From positions 1,984,001 through 2,048,000 of the forward strand of contig OY761986.2 of assembly GCA_963665155.2 (NCBI GenBank): a stretch of 64,000 nucleotides of DNA. The letters are read 5' to 3'. How positions within the stretch are numbered: position 1 is the first letter of the stretch; each line of letters opens with the position of its first letter. The notes beneath the pieces were generated by a model. That model had not been told where the DNA came from and ran no database searches. It worked only from the letters and a program-made list of their open reading frames with translations. The translations under genes and the position numbers were made by a program. Origin of the DNA: UBA1141 sp963665155. GTDB lineage: Bacteria > Chloroflexota > Dehalococcoidia > Lucifugimonadales > UBA3495. This document shows positions 45,191 through 54,902 of the stretch, one piece after another.

Positions 45191-48162
45191 CTAGACCAGG
45201 CTTTGTCCGGGCTGGGCCGCATCGTGATGCTAGCTGGCGAGCCCGGAATTGGCAAGACACGCATGGCCCAGGAGTTTGCTTCTCACGCCGAATCGCTGGG
45301 CGCTCAAACATTCTGGGGTTGGTGTCACGAGCAGGAAGGCGCTCCTCCGTATTGGCCCTGGGTTCAACCAATCCGTTCTTATATTCAGCGTAATGATGCC
45401 AAAACGCTGGGTGCCCAAATGGGTCAAGAGGCAGCCGACATCTTGGAGGTCATTCCCGAACTCCAAGACCACCTTCCAGGACTTGAGCTGCCGCCTGCCT
45501 TGGAACCCCAACAAGCCCGGTTCCGCTTGTTCGATTCCGTAGCCACGTTTCTGAAGAACGTTGCACGGTCCCAGCCTTTGGTGTTGGCGCTGGACGACTT
45601 GCAATGGGCAGACCAACCCTCTCTTTTATTGCTGGAGTTCTTGGCCCGGCAGATGCTCGATAGCCGCATCATGCTGGTTGGCATTTACCGTGATGTCGAG
45701 GTGACACCCACCCACCCTCTGTCCCAAACCTTGGCCCGACTGGCCCGTAGCGAGTCCTATCATAGGCAGACGCTAGACGGTCTAGCCCCAGAAGATGTTG
45801 GAGAATTGATCCGGGGTGTCAGCGACATTACGCCGGACCAGAAACTCATTCAAGCGATACACCGGCACACAGATGGTAACCCGTTTTTCATGACGGAGGT
45901 CATAAGGCTCCTAGGCGAGCGGCAGCAGTCAGCGGGTGAGCCGGTTGTTGATCGCATTGGAGAGTTGGAGATACCTCAAAACGTGCTGGAAGTAATCGCA
46001 GAGCGGATAAACCGGTTGTCTACGGAATGCGCCGGAGTTCTCACCACAGCAGCGGTGATCGGTCGTCAATTCGACTTCAAGCTGCTGGGCCGGTTGAGCG
46101 AGAGTTTCAGCGAGACCCAGTTACTGGAGTTGGTCGACGAGGCTCTGGACGCCCACATCATTCAGGAACCGCCAGCCCAGCCGGACAGATATATGTTCAG
46201 CCACGCCTTGGTCCAACAGACTTTGTTAGAGGGGCTTTCCACCAGCCGTAAAGTAAGGTTGCACGGTCTAGTTGGCGAAGCTCTGGAGGCTGTCTATGGA
46301 GACCGCACAAAGGATCACGCCGCCGAATTAGCGCACCATTTCTCTGAAGCGTCACCAGTATACGGGAAAGAGAAACTCGTGCATTACTCGCAAGTTGCCT
46401 GAGAGCAATCCCTGGCAACCTATGCCCACGAAGAGGCTATGGTGCACTTCGGCAGGGGGTTAGCCGCCAAAGGTGTGGATTCCGGGGGGCCAGAGCCTGC
46501 GCCGGATGAAGAATCCGCAGCAATGCTTTTCGGATTCGCTCAAGCTCAGGCTGCGACTTCTCGGTACTTTGTCGACGGTTATACAGACGCAGTCCACAAT
46601 CTCAGGCGAGCGTTTGATTACTATCGGCACAATGACCGGATAGAACAGGCATTAGCAGTGGCCATGTGCCCTATCCGGCCTGGGGCAGGCTACCAAATAG
46701 GGCTGAATAGTCTGGTGGAACCAGCCGTAAAACTGGCGCCGCCGGGATCTGCAACATTGGCGCGGCTGTTATCTATCTTCGGGCGAGTAATGGGCTTCGA
46801 AGAGGGTAGGTATGACCGGGCTGAAGAGGCGTTCGATAAAGCTTTGGCAATAGCCAAACAGCTAGGCGACACTGCATTAGAGATGTCGATTCTGGCCAAT
46901 GCGGCCAACGTTCAATATTTTCACCACCAGCTCCCTAAAGCATTACGGTCCAGTCTCCGGTCCATCGAATTAGCGAGCCACGTCGATGACCCCCGTAGTG
47001 AATTGGCCGCTCGGTACATCGCCACCAATTGCTTATTGTGGGGAGGGAAACTGGAGGACGCAACCAAGCAGGCGGCAGCGATGGTGCCCCAAGCGGAGCG
47101 AATCCGCGACCATCTATGGTTTTTCATAGCCAATTGGAATTGTGAACGCACGTTCAGTGCTAGGGGGCATGGGAGGACGCCCGCAACTTCGGCGATAAGT
47201 CGCTTTCGATGGGCGCGAACGCTCCTGCCTTGTGCACCAGGATATATCTCGAGTATCAATCCGGAGAATTTGCTCAAGGCAGGAAATTTCTGGAACAACT
47301 TCGAATGCAAGCCCTAGAAAGCCCGGATTGGCCACTATTTGAGTACGCCTCGGTGGCTTTCAGTATTCCGTTGGTTGCCCGCCTCACGGGTGAAACTCGT
47401 GGGTTTGAGGAAGCCGAAGCCGCGGCAGAGCAACTAATTTCCTCTTCAAAGGCTAACCCAGTGTATAGGTTGACCGCTCAGTTAGGCTTGGCGATGATGG
47501 CTGTCATAAAAGGGGACAAACCCACCTGCCAGAAGCTCTACGACCAACTCTTGCGCAATGTGGGAAAAGGTTACTTGATCGGGCTCGTGGTGGATCGAAT
47601 CTTGGGGCAACTGACTAACGCCGTGGACGAACCGAACAAAGCCGCCCAGCACTTCGAATTCGCGTTGGCGTTTTGCCGCAAGGGAGGATTTCTGCCGGAG
47701 TTGGGTTGGACCTGCCACGATTACGCCGAATCATTACTTCAGAATTTCAACCCGGAACATCGCAATGGCAGTACTCGAACCGAACCCAACCATCCACCCG
47801 CCGGTCACCGTAACACCGCCAAACCCCAAGAACTGCTGCGGGAAGCTATGGACATAGCGACCAAGCTAGGCATGCCCCCGTTGATGAAGCGAATTGCGGC
47901 CCTTCAGGAATCTGCGGCTGCCAGGCCTCAAACTGCGCCCGCATTCCCCAACCGTCTTACCCGAAGAGAAGTTGAAGTGCTTTTGCAAATCTCCCAGGGT
48001 AAGACCAACCGGGAGATCGCCGGAGAACTGATTCTCAGCGAGCGCACCGTACAACGCCATATTGCTAATCTATACTCCAAGATCAAAGTGCGAAACCGAG
48101 CCGAAGCCACAACTTTCGCCCTGAGCCACCTGGCCCAGTCGACGCAAGACTCTCCCGCATAA

Positions 48163-48536
48163 CAGGAATCGCCTTCCCTCCGAATTCCCCGTTTAGGTCC
48201 TTGTAAACCTATCTTTCCGAGCTTTTGGCCCAGCCCCTGTTCGCGTTTTTGTCCGAAACTTCATTATGGGCATATATGCCCACTCCAACCGCGACACTTC
48301 GCTTTAACGCCCTTCTCCAAAATGGGCATTTCAGCCGATGTTCGACTCCATCAGCCGGAGTATGTTCCATAGCGCGGAGTTCAGAGGACCTTCCACTGGG
48401 CCCGCGCCGCGGCGAAGCCGGCACCACCTATTTCCGCAGGGAGTGAACGGCGTGCCGCGGGTATTATACCCCCGGTCTATACCCGTGGAAGGAACCGTCG
48501 GGCCCAAACGGCCCCGAATTTTAAGGAGGTCGACTC
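48163..48536. other. Intergenic region before the duplicated-domain gene
   Basis: 374 bases with no gene that I can support. The end of it carries AAGGAGGTC as the ribosome binding site of the next gene. Confidence 0.4.
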
Positions 48537-49668
48537 ATGGTAACTATACGGAAATCCTTGGTCATAACCCTTGTGGCTGCGGCACTTCTGATACCCCTGA
48601 TTTTAGTCACAGCGGTTTTTGGCGACACCCACACAGAATAAATCTCATCAGTTTGCTGGCGACTACACTCTGGCCCTACCGGTTCTTTCTGGGCCGCCAG
48701 TAACTGAAAACGGCGTGACGACGATCGCGGGCACTATTGACGTAGAGACTAGAGGAACCCAGCTAGGTGCAGCAGCAGGACTCAAATTCACTTGCGCGCT
48801 GGGGGTCGGAGGAGCGCCCAATATCTGTGAAGGCTCCTACGTGTTCGATGGTACCCTTCGAGGTAGGATAGGCACCTATAAAGCTGTTACGAACCGTTGG
48901 ACTTCCGGTGGCGATGAAGCCTTCGCAAGCGCACATTTCGTCCTGGTCCCAGGCAGCGGCACAGGAGACCTTTCGAACCTAGTCGAATTAGAAGTAACCG
49001 TCGCGCGCGATGAAGCAGTCGAGCGACGTGTCGGAGCTTACTGGGGGACTCTCCGGTTCGAGGGCGATGAATCACCTTCGATCACATATCAGATTGCTGG
49101 CGATTACACTCTATCCCTACCGGTTCTTTCCGGCCCACCAGTAACCGAGAATGGCGTGACGACCATTGCTGGCGTTACTGACGTAGAGACCAGAGGAAGC
49201 CAGATCGGTGTTGCACCCGGACTAGATTTCACTTGCGTGCTTGGTGTCGATGGAGCGCCCAATGTCTGTGAAAGCTCCTACGTTTTTGAGGGAAGCCTTC
49301 GGGGTAGGATAGGCACCTATAAAGCTGTCGCGGAAAGTTGGACATCGGGTGGCGATGCAGCCTTCGCAAGCGCTCATTTCGTCCTGGTTCCCGGCAGCGG
49401 CACCGGTGATCTATCGAACTTGGTTGAATTGGAAATAACCGTTCAGCGCGGCGAATCAGTGGAACGACGGGTCGGAGCCTACTGGGGGACGATCCGATTG
49501 GAGGGCGACTCATCACCGTCGAAGGTAGACGCAGACGGGATGATGATGGAGGAAGATTCGACGAAGGACCTTTCGAACTACAGCATAGGTGAGTTGTTCG
49601 AAATGGAGAAAACCGGAGACATAACAACCGACGAGCTGGCTGCTGAGTTGGAGCGCAGGAACCAGTAG
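48537..49668 (+). CDS. Exported protein with two tandem copies of a beta-rich domain, signal peptide frameshifted
   Basis: AAGGAGG six bases before the ATG at 48537 marks a strong start for MVTIRKSLVITLVAAALLIP, a signal peptide. The frame then stops at 48639, but the adjacent frame carries the mature protein to 49668. Removing one T from the run TTTTT at 48616-48620 gives VTAVLATPTQNK, a normal cleavage region. The mature part is two near-identical units of about 145 residues. Each starts AGDYTL(A/S)LPVLSGPPVTENG and ends RRVGAYWGT(L/I)R; conserved blocks include FTC, GTYKAV, FASAHFVLVPGSGTGDLSN. The VPGSGTGDLSNL pattern recalls DUF3224-like barrels. The C-terminus is an acidic tail (LFEMEKTGDITTDELAAELE). 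Function unknown. Confidence 0.6.
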
Positions 49669-49701
49669 TCTAACTAGCATCAGAATAGCCGGTAAGAATC
49701 G

Positions 49702-49738
49702 AAGAGGCTCGCAGATAAATCGGCGGGCCTCTTTATTC
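49702..49738 (+). terminator. Terminator behind the duplicated-domain gene
   Basis: AAGAGGC and GCCTCTT pair, extended inward by CGC/GCG with small mismatches, followed by TATTCTT. It begins 33 bases after the stop codon at 49668. Confidence 0.75.
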
Positions 49739-50136
49739 TTGCTGCTAGGCTCCGCAGTAAACCAGGCAAATCTTGTTCCGCGTAGAACCCTCGGGTGTTT
49801 CGCCCGCGTAGCGAATGTGGTCAAGCAGAGGTAGTTAGCACTATCACTAAATTCGACGTTTTATTCCAGCCACCAGTATTGATTCGGTCATGTCGTCCCA
49901 CCGCCCTCCATCGGCGCTCATCACTCTCGGCGCATTGGACGTGTGCTTGTGCGGTCGGATATAATATCGTACTCACAGAGCACTCCTAATCCGGGTAACG
50001 GTTATACCCATCGGCACAACATTCGGGGACAAACTTGCCTCGCAAGTGGTGTCGGGCCACAGTATTCCAGCAAACAAGCTAAAGCTGGGACTATGATGCC
50101 GCTATTCAGGAGGGCATGCTAGGTCGAGCCCGCTAT
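49739..50136. other. Intergenic region before tRNA-Leu
   Basis: 398 bases with no gene supported. It should contain the promoter of tRNA-Leu; ATATAATATC near 49959-49968 could be a -10 element but lies about 170 bases from the tRNA. Confidence 0.35.
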
Positions 50137-50221
50137 GGGGAAGTGTCGAAACTGGTAGACGAGCATGATTTAGGATCATGTGCTGAAAGGCGTCCGGGTT
50201 CGAGTCCCGGCTTCCCCACCA
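50137..50221 (+). tRNA. tRNA-Leu (anticodon TAG)
   Basis: An 85-nt class II tRNA. The acceptor stem GGGGAAG pairs with CTTCCCC, the anticodon stem CATGA/TCATG surrounds the loop TTTAGGA with anticodon TAG at 50171-50173, a long variable arm (TGCTGAAAGGCG region) follows, and the T arm CCGGG/CCCGG surrounds TTCGAGT. CCA is encoded at 50219-50221. A degenerate copy of its 3' half occurs at 52594-52668. Confidence 0.96.
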
Positions 50222-50459
50222 AAGCCAGATCAAGACTTGGTCTAGAATCTGACCGCAGGTTTGACCCCAGTTTCGAAATCCTTGACTTCCGTTGCGCCAA
50301 ATGAATGATAATCATGGATCGGAAGTTAAACTTTGATCCGGTGATTAAAACACTATCTGATGGCTATCGATGCGTAGTTCGCTTTAGACTTTCATGACAG
50401 GATTTGGTTAGAGGCCAGACCACAACGAGTTTCCCACATCGCATTTCAAGGAGTGGTAT

Positions 50460-51221
50460 ATGCCCGAAATAGAAATTCTTCTGCCAGGCTTTTCCATCAA
50501 CACGGACCAGGGAACCCTTGGTTTATGTACCGTGACTTTGATCCATGGCGACAAATTAACATTAGTTGATGTGGGCCACTTTGGTAGGCGCACCATGTTA
50601 GTGGAGACCCTACAAGCCCATAACTTAACGCCTGAAGATATCGGCAGGGTTATTCTGACCCACGCTCATTGGGACCACTCACAGAATACGGATTTATTTT
50701 CCAACGCTGAAATAGTGATTTCCAAACAAGAATTGGAATACAGCAGAAACCCGTGGGCCAACGATTTCGCAGTAGCGAAATACTTTGCCGATACGTTGTC
50801 ACGTCACACCGTCACGGAAGTATCCGGTGAAACCGAATTGGAGAAAGGTATAGGAACCTTCGACACTCCCGGTCATACAGCTGGTCACCAAAGTGTTCTG
50901 GTAGAAACCGCTAATGGCGTAGTATGCCTTGGTGGTGACGCTATATCGGATGCAGGGGCACTGAAGCGAGGATTGCCGGCATTCGTGTTTTGGAGCGTGG
51001 ATCAGGCACAGGCTAGCTTGAAAAAGATAGCGGCCTCTGCCTCAACTATATATCCGGGCCATGATCGCCCATTTAGCATTAACGGAGAAGAATTCGAGTA
51101 TTTGGTAGATGCTCCTACAATAAAAGTTAGCGGGTTCTTAGACAGCACTCGAGATTTAGTTTCTGTGGAATTAGGACTGCCACCGCGGTTCGAACCGCGT
51201 ATTAATCCGGACGCCAGATGA
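50460..51221 (+). CDS. MBL-fold metallo-hydrolase
   Basis: A metallo-beta-lactamase-fold hydrolase of 253 aa. The zinc motif is ILTHAHWDHSQN, followed by FDTPGHTAGHQSVLV with the third His, then VCLGGDAISD for the bridging Asp, and the last His in TIYPGHDRPFS. The ATG at 50460 has AAGGAG six to seven bases upstream. Relatives are lactonases, glyoxalases or other thioester or lactone hydrolases, and the substrate is unknown. It lies alone, 239 bases after tRNA-Leu, in a relic insertion. Confidence 0.9.
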   Translation: MPEIEILLPGFSINTDQGTLGLCTVTLIHGDKLTLVDVGHFGRRTMLVETLQAHNLTPEDIGRVILTHAHWDHSQNTDLFSNAEIVISKQELEYSRNPWANDFAVAKYFADTLSRHTVTEVSGETELEKGIGTFDTPGHTAGHQSVLVETANGVVCLGGDAISDAGALKRGLPAFVFWSVDQAQASLKKIAASASTIYPGHDRPFSINGEEFEYLVDAPTIKVSGFLDSTRDLVSVELGLPPRFEPRINPDAR

Positions 51222-51973
51222 TGTGTTTGCAAAATTAGTAACTAAGAAAGCCGCCAAAGTAGCACCTTGGTCAAATCTGCCAACATTTGGCCAGCCAAAT
51301 CACTTAGGGTAAAAGGGACGCAGTCTGACAGGGTGAAACGACCAGCGTCGATGTTAGCAACAGAATTCAGTTCTGTTCTAAATGTCGCCGACACGTATTC
51401 GCTGGTGTCTCGGAGAAGATTCACCCTACTTAAACAGATCATTGGCGGCGGCGACACCAAATATTGCCAGTGTGATAGTGGCTGCACCAATCTTATTTGG
51501 GCGATTAGGTCCTTCCATTTTTCGGCCACGGTTTCTAGGACAGTCACCAGCGCTAACTAAACGAGCGCCTGCCTTGTCATTACGAGCAATAGTGAACTCC
51601 GAATGTTTGGCTGGATTAAGAGTGAGTACGTTCGAATATCCTCAACAACGGTCCAAAAGACCCCTCTGAATTGAATCCTGTCACAGTATCCGAGTCTGCC
51701 GGCCCCTTGGTATCAACCGCCCTCTCCACTTCCATGTTGCGCGCCCCGTATTGATTGGCCTGTTAATTGGCCTGGACTTAATTGATTCTCGCTGTCCAAT
51801 ACTCAGGTTTAGGCTATGTTTCGCCGCAATTCCTAGTGTAATCACACCTTTGCATGGAGGCACGTCACAGATAACAGCTATAGGGAGACATAGAATGTAT
51901 CTAATGAATCAAGGAATTGCCACCGGACAGCACAGGCAATCCAGGGAGCGCCAACTTGAAAGAAACCAAGCAA
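51222..51973. other. Region without a convincing gene inside the tRNA-Leu relic
   Basis: About 750 bases. Frames of 95-101 codons exist on both strands between 51242 and 51669 but none shows a recognisable motif, ribosome binding site or neighbour support. The region could be the debris of a decayed gene. Confidence 0.4.
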
Positions 51974-52135
51974 ATGACAGGTCTAATTGAAATGACCGGC
52001 TTAATTAATCAGCATACGAGCGAACTAGTAAGGAGTCAAACCTTGGTTGAGAAGCTGGTGGCAACCGGCATAATCGTGGCCATCGCCGCAGTGATTGTTC
52101 CCTTGATAATTCAGTTCTCGGGCAGCTCAGCTTAA
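51974..52135 (+). CDS. Small membrane protein
   Basis: A 53-residue frame from the ATG at 51974, MTGLIEMTGLINQHTSELVR followed by SQTLVEKLVATGI and a C-terminal helix IVAIAAVIVPLIIQF. The first half is amphipathic and the last 20 residues form one membrane helix. Upstream in-frame codons back to 51917 also stay open but lack a better start. Its stop overlaps the first unit of the 117-bp repeat array. No family recognised. Confidence 0.5.
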   Translation: MTGLIEMTGLINQHTSELVRSQTLVEKLVATGIIVAIAAVIVPLIIQFSGSSA

Positions 52136-52470
52136 AAAATTACTGGGCTACGCTTAAGCAACGAAGCCCAATTCGCACCCCCTCTTCACAGATTTGGACC
52201 GTCCCGGCCGGGTTTCCTGCGCCAAGCCGGGCGGTCTTGAATCAAACCTTAAAAAATTACTGGGCTACGCTTAAGCAACGGAGCCCAATTCGCACCCCCT
52301 CTTCACAGATTTGGACCGTCCCGGCGAGGTTCCTGCGCCAAGCCGGGCGGTCATGAATCAAACCTTAAAAAACTAGTGGGCGACGCTTAAGTAACGGAGC
52401 CTAATTACGCACCCCCTCTTCACAGATTTGGACCGTCCCGGCGAGGTTCCTGCGCCAAGCCGGGCGGTTC
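52131..52470. repeat. Threefold direct repeat of about 117 bp, each unit with two hairpins
   Basis: Units begin with CTTAAAAAA at 52131, 52248 and 52364. Each unit can form TGGGCT/AGCCCA around a GCTTAAGC core, then a stronger hairpin from GACCGTCCCGGC to GCCGGGCGGTC. Units 1 and 2 are nearly identical, while unit 3 has changes in the first hairpin (GTGGGCGACGCTTAAG) and ends in TTCTTTTCATTTTT, so its second hairpin can act as a terminator. Confidence 0.85.
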
Positions 52471-52593
52471 TTTTCATTTTTGCAATACATGTACTCGAAC
52501 TTCGACAAGGCTTTTCCTTCGAAGCGGGACGGGACGTGCAACAATAACCAGTCTCGGGCGAATTGCGTGCACCACAAGCGTAGCGATCACGGG

Positions 52594-52668
52594 GTGAAAG
52601 GCGTCAGGATTCGTGTCTCGGCTTCTGCATCAAAGCAAAATCTAAACTTGGCCTAGAATCTGACCACA
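52594..52668. repeat. Degenerate copy of tRNA-Leu 3' half
   Basis: Aligned to 50184-50258, it keeps TGAAAGGCGTC, then TTCG, TCTCGGCTTC, and CTTGGCCTAGAATCTGACC at the far end. It lacks an acceptor stem partner, so it is not a functional tRNA. Confidence 0.75.
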
Positions 52669-52683
52669 ATTGGGATAAACTAA

Positions 52684-52709
52684 AAAGCCCCCTCAGAAAA
52701 GGGGGCTTT
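52684..52709 (+). terminator. Terminator behind the tRNA-Leu remnant
   Basis: AAAGCCCCC and GGGGGCTTT form a perfect 9-bp stem with an 8-base loop. Its place suggests it was the original terminator of tRNA-Leu before the insertion. Confidence 0.8.
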
Positions 52710-52764
52710 CCTCAGGGCCGAGCCCAGGATATATCTCGGGCCGACAAGTCACCAGCAAGAAGCT

Positions 52765-53115
52765 TTAAACGAACTCCCGTTCCGGCGTGGTGGTTGGGTA
52801 GATGGCCAAGACCCTAGCCGGTTTATCGGACTGGTTGGTGATGGTGTGCTTGACCCCTGCTGGGGCCAACAGCAAGTCGCCTGGTCCTAAAGTCCGGGTT
52901 TCATCTTCCAGAACCGCCTCAATGTTTCCCTCAACGACCAACATGGCTTCTTCGTAGTTGGGATGGACATGCAGCGCCAGTCCGGCTCCGGGGTCAATGC
53001 CAGCATTGACCACCGTCAGATTCTTTCCACCGTTGTCCTTCCCAACCAAGGTGTTGGACTGGGTGCCAGGGGTGGAGCTTCCAGCCTGGCTTTCATCTTT
53101 CATCACAAATGGCAT
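52765..53115 (-). CDS. Cupin-domain protein
   Basis: A single-domain cupin of 116 aa. The metal-binding motif 1 is GAGLALHVHPNYEEAMLVVEG and motif 2 is PGDLLLAPAGVKHTI. The fold fills the whole protein. The ATG at 53115 has GGGAG about seven bases upstream. The gene stands alone; the substrate or ligand cannot be told. Confidence 0.9.
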   Translation of the reverse strand: MPFVMKDESQAGSSTPGTQSNTLVGKDNGGKNLTVVNAGIDPGAGLALHVHPNYEEAMLVVEGNIEAVLEDETRTLGPGDLLLAPAGVKHTITNQSDKPARVLAIYPTTTPEREFV

Positions 53116-53265
53116 GATAATCTCCCTTTGGGCGATCTATTTGCGTTAGGTGATTACTTGGAGTTGTTTGACTGAAAGTCCTCCGCAAAAAGCGGAATTG
53201 GGCCCATCACATCGTTGGCGAAAAAATGTCACATACCATGACGCTCTGCTTTGATCAATGCTGTT

Positions 53266-53840
53266 TTAGATCTCCTGTGGCACCTGGTTTTTCCGGCTAC
53301 CTTCGGCTCTGCTCCATTCTTCGCGGAGCAACCCATAAAGGAGTGTATCCCACCAACGCTCCTTAAAATACTCATTTTGGCGCCAATGGCCTTCTTGTTG
53401 AAACCCTAATTTCTCCAGCACCTTGGCAGAAGCGACATTGTCCGCTAGGCACCAAGACGAGATGCGATGAAGTCCCAGCTCACGAAACCCGAATCAACCA
53501 TTGCTAGAGCGGCTTCGGTGGCGTAGCCTCGGCCCCAAAAATCTGGGGCTAGCTCGTACCCAATATCGGCTTCCCAGTCATTGTCAGGCTTGCGCCGAAT
53601 CCCGCAGTTGCCAATCAACCTCCCACCACCTCCCAGCGTGATGGCCAACTGGAATCTCCGTCGGGGAATATCCGTCTGTTGGTCTAGGAACATCCGGACG
53701 AATTTCCGAGCTTCAACGTCGGTGCACTCAGATTGAGGGTAGAAGCGGGCGTAGAGCGGCTCCGAGTGATAGTTGAAAACATCCAACCAATCATTCAGTT
53801 CAAATTCGCGGAGTTCAAGCCGTGGTATAGAAATACGCAC
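53266..53840 (-). pseudogene. GNAT N-acetyltransferase (RimJ/RimL type), frameshifted
   Basis: The frame from the ATG at 53840 reads MRISIPRLELREFELNDWLD, then LIGNCGIRR, ADIGYELAPDFWGRGYATEA, which includes the acetyl-CoA loop, and AMVD, then turns into SGFVSWDFIASRLGA and stops at 53445. In the next frame the family sequence continues FGFRELGLHRISSWCLADN and VLEKLGFQQEGHWRQNEYF and ends at 53266. One T lost near 53493 (GATTCGGG for GATTTCGGG) explains it. The intact protein would be about 191 residues, a normal GNAT. The target of acetylation is unknown. Confidence 0.85.
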
Positions 53841-54076
53841 TTTGAATCTCTAAACTGTTCCTACGGTTTATCTACGGACTGACTACGGATTGTCTGTTCC
53901 TGCACCCACCGTGGTTCGCTTACCGCATAGTTTTTCCTACATTGCCCGCAACGACGTCGGCTACATGTCGACCCGGATCCAAGTGCAGTCGCAGGACTGA
54001 CCCGGTCTTCTCTGACCGCTTCGTGCGTCCAATATTCAAGAGTTACGACTAACCCCCGGTTATGCAGCTACAGCGG

Positions 54077-54397
54077 TTAAGACCACTCATTATTTGGCGG
54101 CCAGATATTGGAAGCGCCTCTCCCTGCGCCCTCTAAGCCTCCTTGCTCTCGCCAACCGTCACTTTCTCCACGAAACTTGAGGTAATGGGGAGATTTAGTA
54201 TGGGCTTCGAATGCCGACTCGTCGTTGTAGACTTCGTAGACCCATACTTTATTGCCGTCGTTGGCGTCCTGGATCACATCAAAGCGGAGACACCCAGGCT
54301 CGTCTTTGACGGCACTACTGGCATTCACGATTAGCCCTTCGATGAACTGGTCCTTAAACCCATCCTTGATTTGCAGCGCAGCAACTATGATATACAT
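54077..54397 (-). CDS. Antibiotic biosynthesis monooxygenase (ABM)-domain protein
   Basis: A 106-residue dimeric alpha/beta barrel protein of the ABM family, which includes quinol monooxygenases such as YgiN. Features are MYIIVAALQIKDGFKDQFIE, SAVKDEPGCLRFDVIQD, VYEVYNDESAFEAHTKSPHY. Most family members are small stress or degradation enzymes. The C-terminal extension after KFRGESDG is short and glycine-rich. It stands alone, and the ATG at 54397 has AGGAG five to six bases upstream. Confidence 0.88.
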   Translation of the reverse strand: MYIIVAALQIKDGFKDQFIEGLIVNASSAVKDEPGCLRFDVIQDANDGNKVWVYEVYNDESAFEAHTKSPHYLKFRGESDGWREQGGLEGAGRGASNIWPPNNEWS

Positions 54398-54902
54398 TGC
54401 AACTCCTGTTCCACCGTGTATCTAGAATTGTTGTTGGGATTGAATCATTCGATTTGATCAGACTATAACCTACGCACCACAGTTTAGGGTAACGTCGAAT
54501 CCACGCGCAAGCACATACGGTCGGTGGGACGCCATCAATGCAATTTTGACCACAACCACGATATCCATTAATGTATAATGTAGTTCGGTGCCAAGGTTCG
54601 GAGCGGATAGATTTGATTCCATTAATTCCACCGGTTACCACTGGGAATTAGCCTGGCGGCATTTACGGTCTTGAAGTAAAAAGTGGGGGGAGCGTGTCTC
54701 CTGTTCCACACCAGCCGCGATTATTGGGTAACGCTCCGGAGCGGCTTCCTACAGAGTACCGAGATCACGGTTTATTCCTATAATTGTTTCCCTTACGCCA
54801 GGGAAGTCTGTCGGCTGTATTAGAGGTCCGTTGGTTACGTTACAGTCCCATTGGTTGTATTAGAGGTCCATTGGCTGCATTAGAGGTCCATTGGCTGCAT
54901 TA
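54398..54902. other. Intergenic region upstream of the ABC ATPase genes
   Basis: 505 bases with no gene supported. It ends in a tandem 20-bp repeat array (54813-54902) that runs right up to the ATG of the first ATPase gene. Confidence 0.4.
54813..54902. repeat. Four and a half copies of a 20-bp repeat abutting a start codon
   Basis: Units read GGCTGTATTAGAGGTCCGTT, then a more diverged copy, then two near-identical ones of the form GGCTGCATTAGAGGTCCATT, and a half unit GGCTGCATTA directly before the ATG at 54903. Each full unit except the second holds AGAGG. Confidence 0.85.

Larger units (their letters stand above)
43257..48162 (+). pseudogene. LuxR-family ATPase regulator interrupted by IS1182, an in-frame stop and a frameshift
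   Basis: The gene starts at the ATG 43257 with MVSRVAGHIFVGRQQQMAEL and is cut at 43326-43329 by an IS element. Removing the IS and one CTAG copy restores NATLDQALSGLGRIVML and the Walker A GEPGIGKTR exactly. The ATPase domain continues with Walker B LVLALDDLQWAD. A TGA at 46400-46402 breaks VHYSQVA-EQSLATYAHEEAM, where relatives have Gly (GGA, one base away). A one-base loss in the G run near 47165 shifts the frame before AWEDARNFGDKSLSM. The end is a LuxR helix-turn-helix, LTRREVEVLLQISQGKTNRE. So a large STAND/MalT-like sensor regulator has been destroyed by three independent events. Confidence 0.88.
50184..52668. mobile_element. Probable relic island in tRNA-Leu
   Basis: The 3' part of tRNA-Leu and about 45 bases behind it recur in eroded form at 52594-52668. 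The segment between them holds an MBL hydrolase gene, a small membrane protein gene and a threefold repeat; no integrase is left. The arrangement resembles the tRNA-Lys islands but is more decayed. Confidence 0.5.

Noticed and set aside
44930..45194. Upstream part of the frame that continues into the LuxR regulator
   Set aside because: It crosses the IS end and encodes unrelated sequence; the true N-terminus lies left of the IS at 43257.
51242..51669. Overlapping ORFs on both strands between 51242 and 51669
   Set aside because: No recognisable motifs, start signals or neighbours; they are probably chance frames in decayed sequence.
52131..52470. 117-bp repeats considered as CRISPR
   Set aside because: Units are contiguous without spacers and no cas genes are present.
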